From Brevundimonas sp. (lineage in GTDB: Bacteria > Pseudomonadota > Alphaproteobacteria > Caulobacterales > Caulobacteraceae): a stretch of 5,355 bases of DNA. The first letter of the stretch is position 1. Each line of letters opens with the position of its first letter. The notes under the pieces are model-generated. The model saw nothing but the letters and a program-made list of their open reading frames with translations, was not told where the DNA came from and made no database searches. The DNA lies in assembly GCA_024711185.1 (NCBI GenBank), contig JANJTI010000086.1, positions 1 to 5,355 of the forward strand, written 5' to 3'. Both the position numbers and the translations under genes were made by a program. Shown in pieces: positions 5,268 to 5,355 of the stretch.

Positions 5268-5355
5268 AGGGGGTCGGGCCGTCGGCGGGCGCGGGCCCGC
5301 TGGAGCCGCGCAGGGAGGGCGAGCAGGAGCTGGCGCAGGCCATCTCGGTGGCCTG
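5266..5355 (-). CDS. 3' end of an unidentified gene of the Tad operon, truncated by the window edge
   Basis: A 29-codon open frame enters from the right edge and ends at TGA 5268-5266. All 29 codons end in G or C, as expected of real coding sequence in this genome, and the stop is followed at once by a ribosome site and the TadE-like gene. The translated tail begins QATEMACASSC and ends in a Ser/Pro/Ala-rich low-complexity stretch (GSSGPAPADGPTP). The Cys pair resembles the TTCASC end of the second TadE-like protein. From context it may be another TadE/TadG-type pilus protein, but no domain is visible and the identity is open. Confidence 0.5.
   Translation of the reverse strand, partial: QATEMACASSCSPSLRGSSGPAPADGPTP

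Overview
The window is high-GC DNA, almost fully coding, with codon third positions dominated by G and C. The gene content (tandem TadE-type pilus proteins, a PF13601-type winged-helix regulator beside a membrane protein, a stand-alone PabB) and the codon use suggest an alphaproteobacterium. A Caulobacterales member such as Brevundimonas or Caulobacter is plausible, but that is inference from style and not a proven assignment.

Layout, left to right. The 3' end of a small Rieske [2Fe-2S] protein (+) runs in from the left edge and converges, with a 3-bp gap, on a class I SAM-dependent methyltransferase (-, 256-996). A divergent intergenic region of about 160 bp follows. It holds an unusually AT-rich patch with an inverted repeat (TACTTT-N7-AAAGTA, 1079-1097), the best operator candidate in the window. 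To its right lie a six-helix inner-membrane protein (1158-1778) and, 3 bp later, a 100-residue winged-helix regulator (1782-2084), which form a two-gene operon. After a 42-bp gap come a PtpB-like tyrosine phosphatase (2127-2906) and pabB (2903-4192, aminodeoxychorismate synthase component I). These two overlap by 4 bp (GTGA) and are probably translationally coupled. On the opposite strand an operon enters from the right edge. It comprises the tail of an unidentified gene, a TadE-like protein (5255-4719) and a second TadE-like protein (4722-4189), the last two overlapping by 4 bp (ATGA). This operon converges on pabB so tightly that both genes end in the same CTAG tetranucleotide.

How the genes work together: the regulator probably controls its own operon through the inverted repeat upstream of the membrane gene. 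PabB makes the 4-amino-4-deoxychorismate precursor of folate and needs a PabA glutamine amidotransferase that is not in the window. The TadE-like pair belongs to a Tad (tight adherence, Flp) pilus secretion system whose other components must lie outside. The Rieske protein and methyltransferase show no clear functional link to the rest.

I see no tRNA, rRNA, CRISPR array, insertion sequence, attachment site or convincing intrinsic terminator. I did not find an evidently new multi-gene system. The points most worth following up are the AT-rich operator candidate, the phosphatase-pabB coupling, and the short leader region (leaderless promoter or 12-codon upstream ORF) before the phosphatase.
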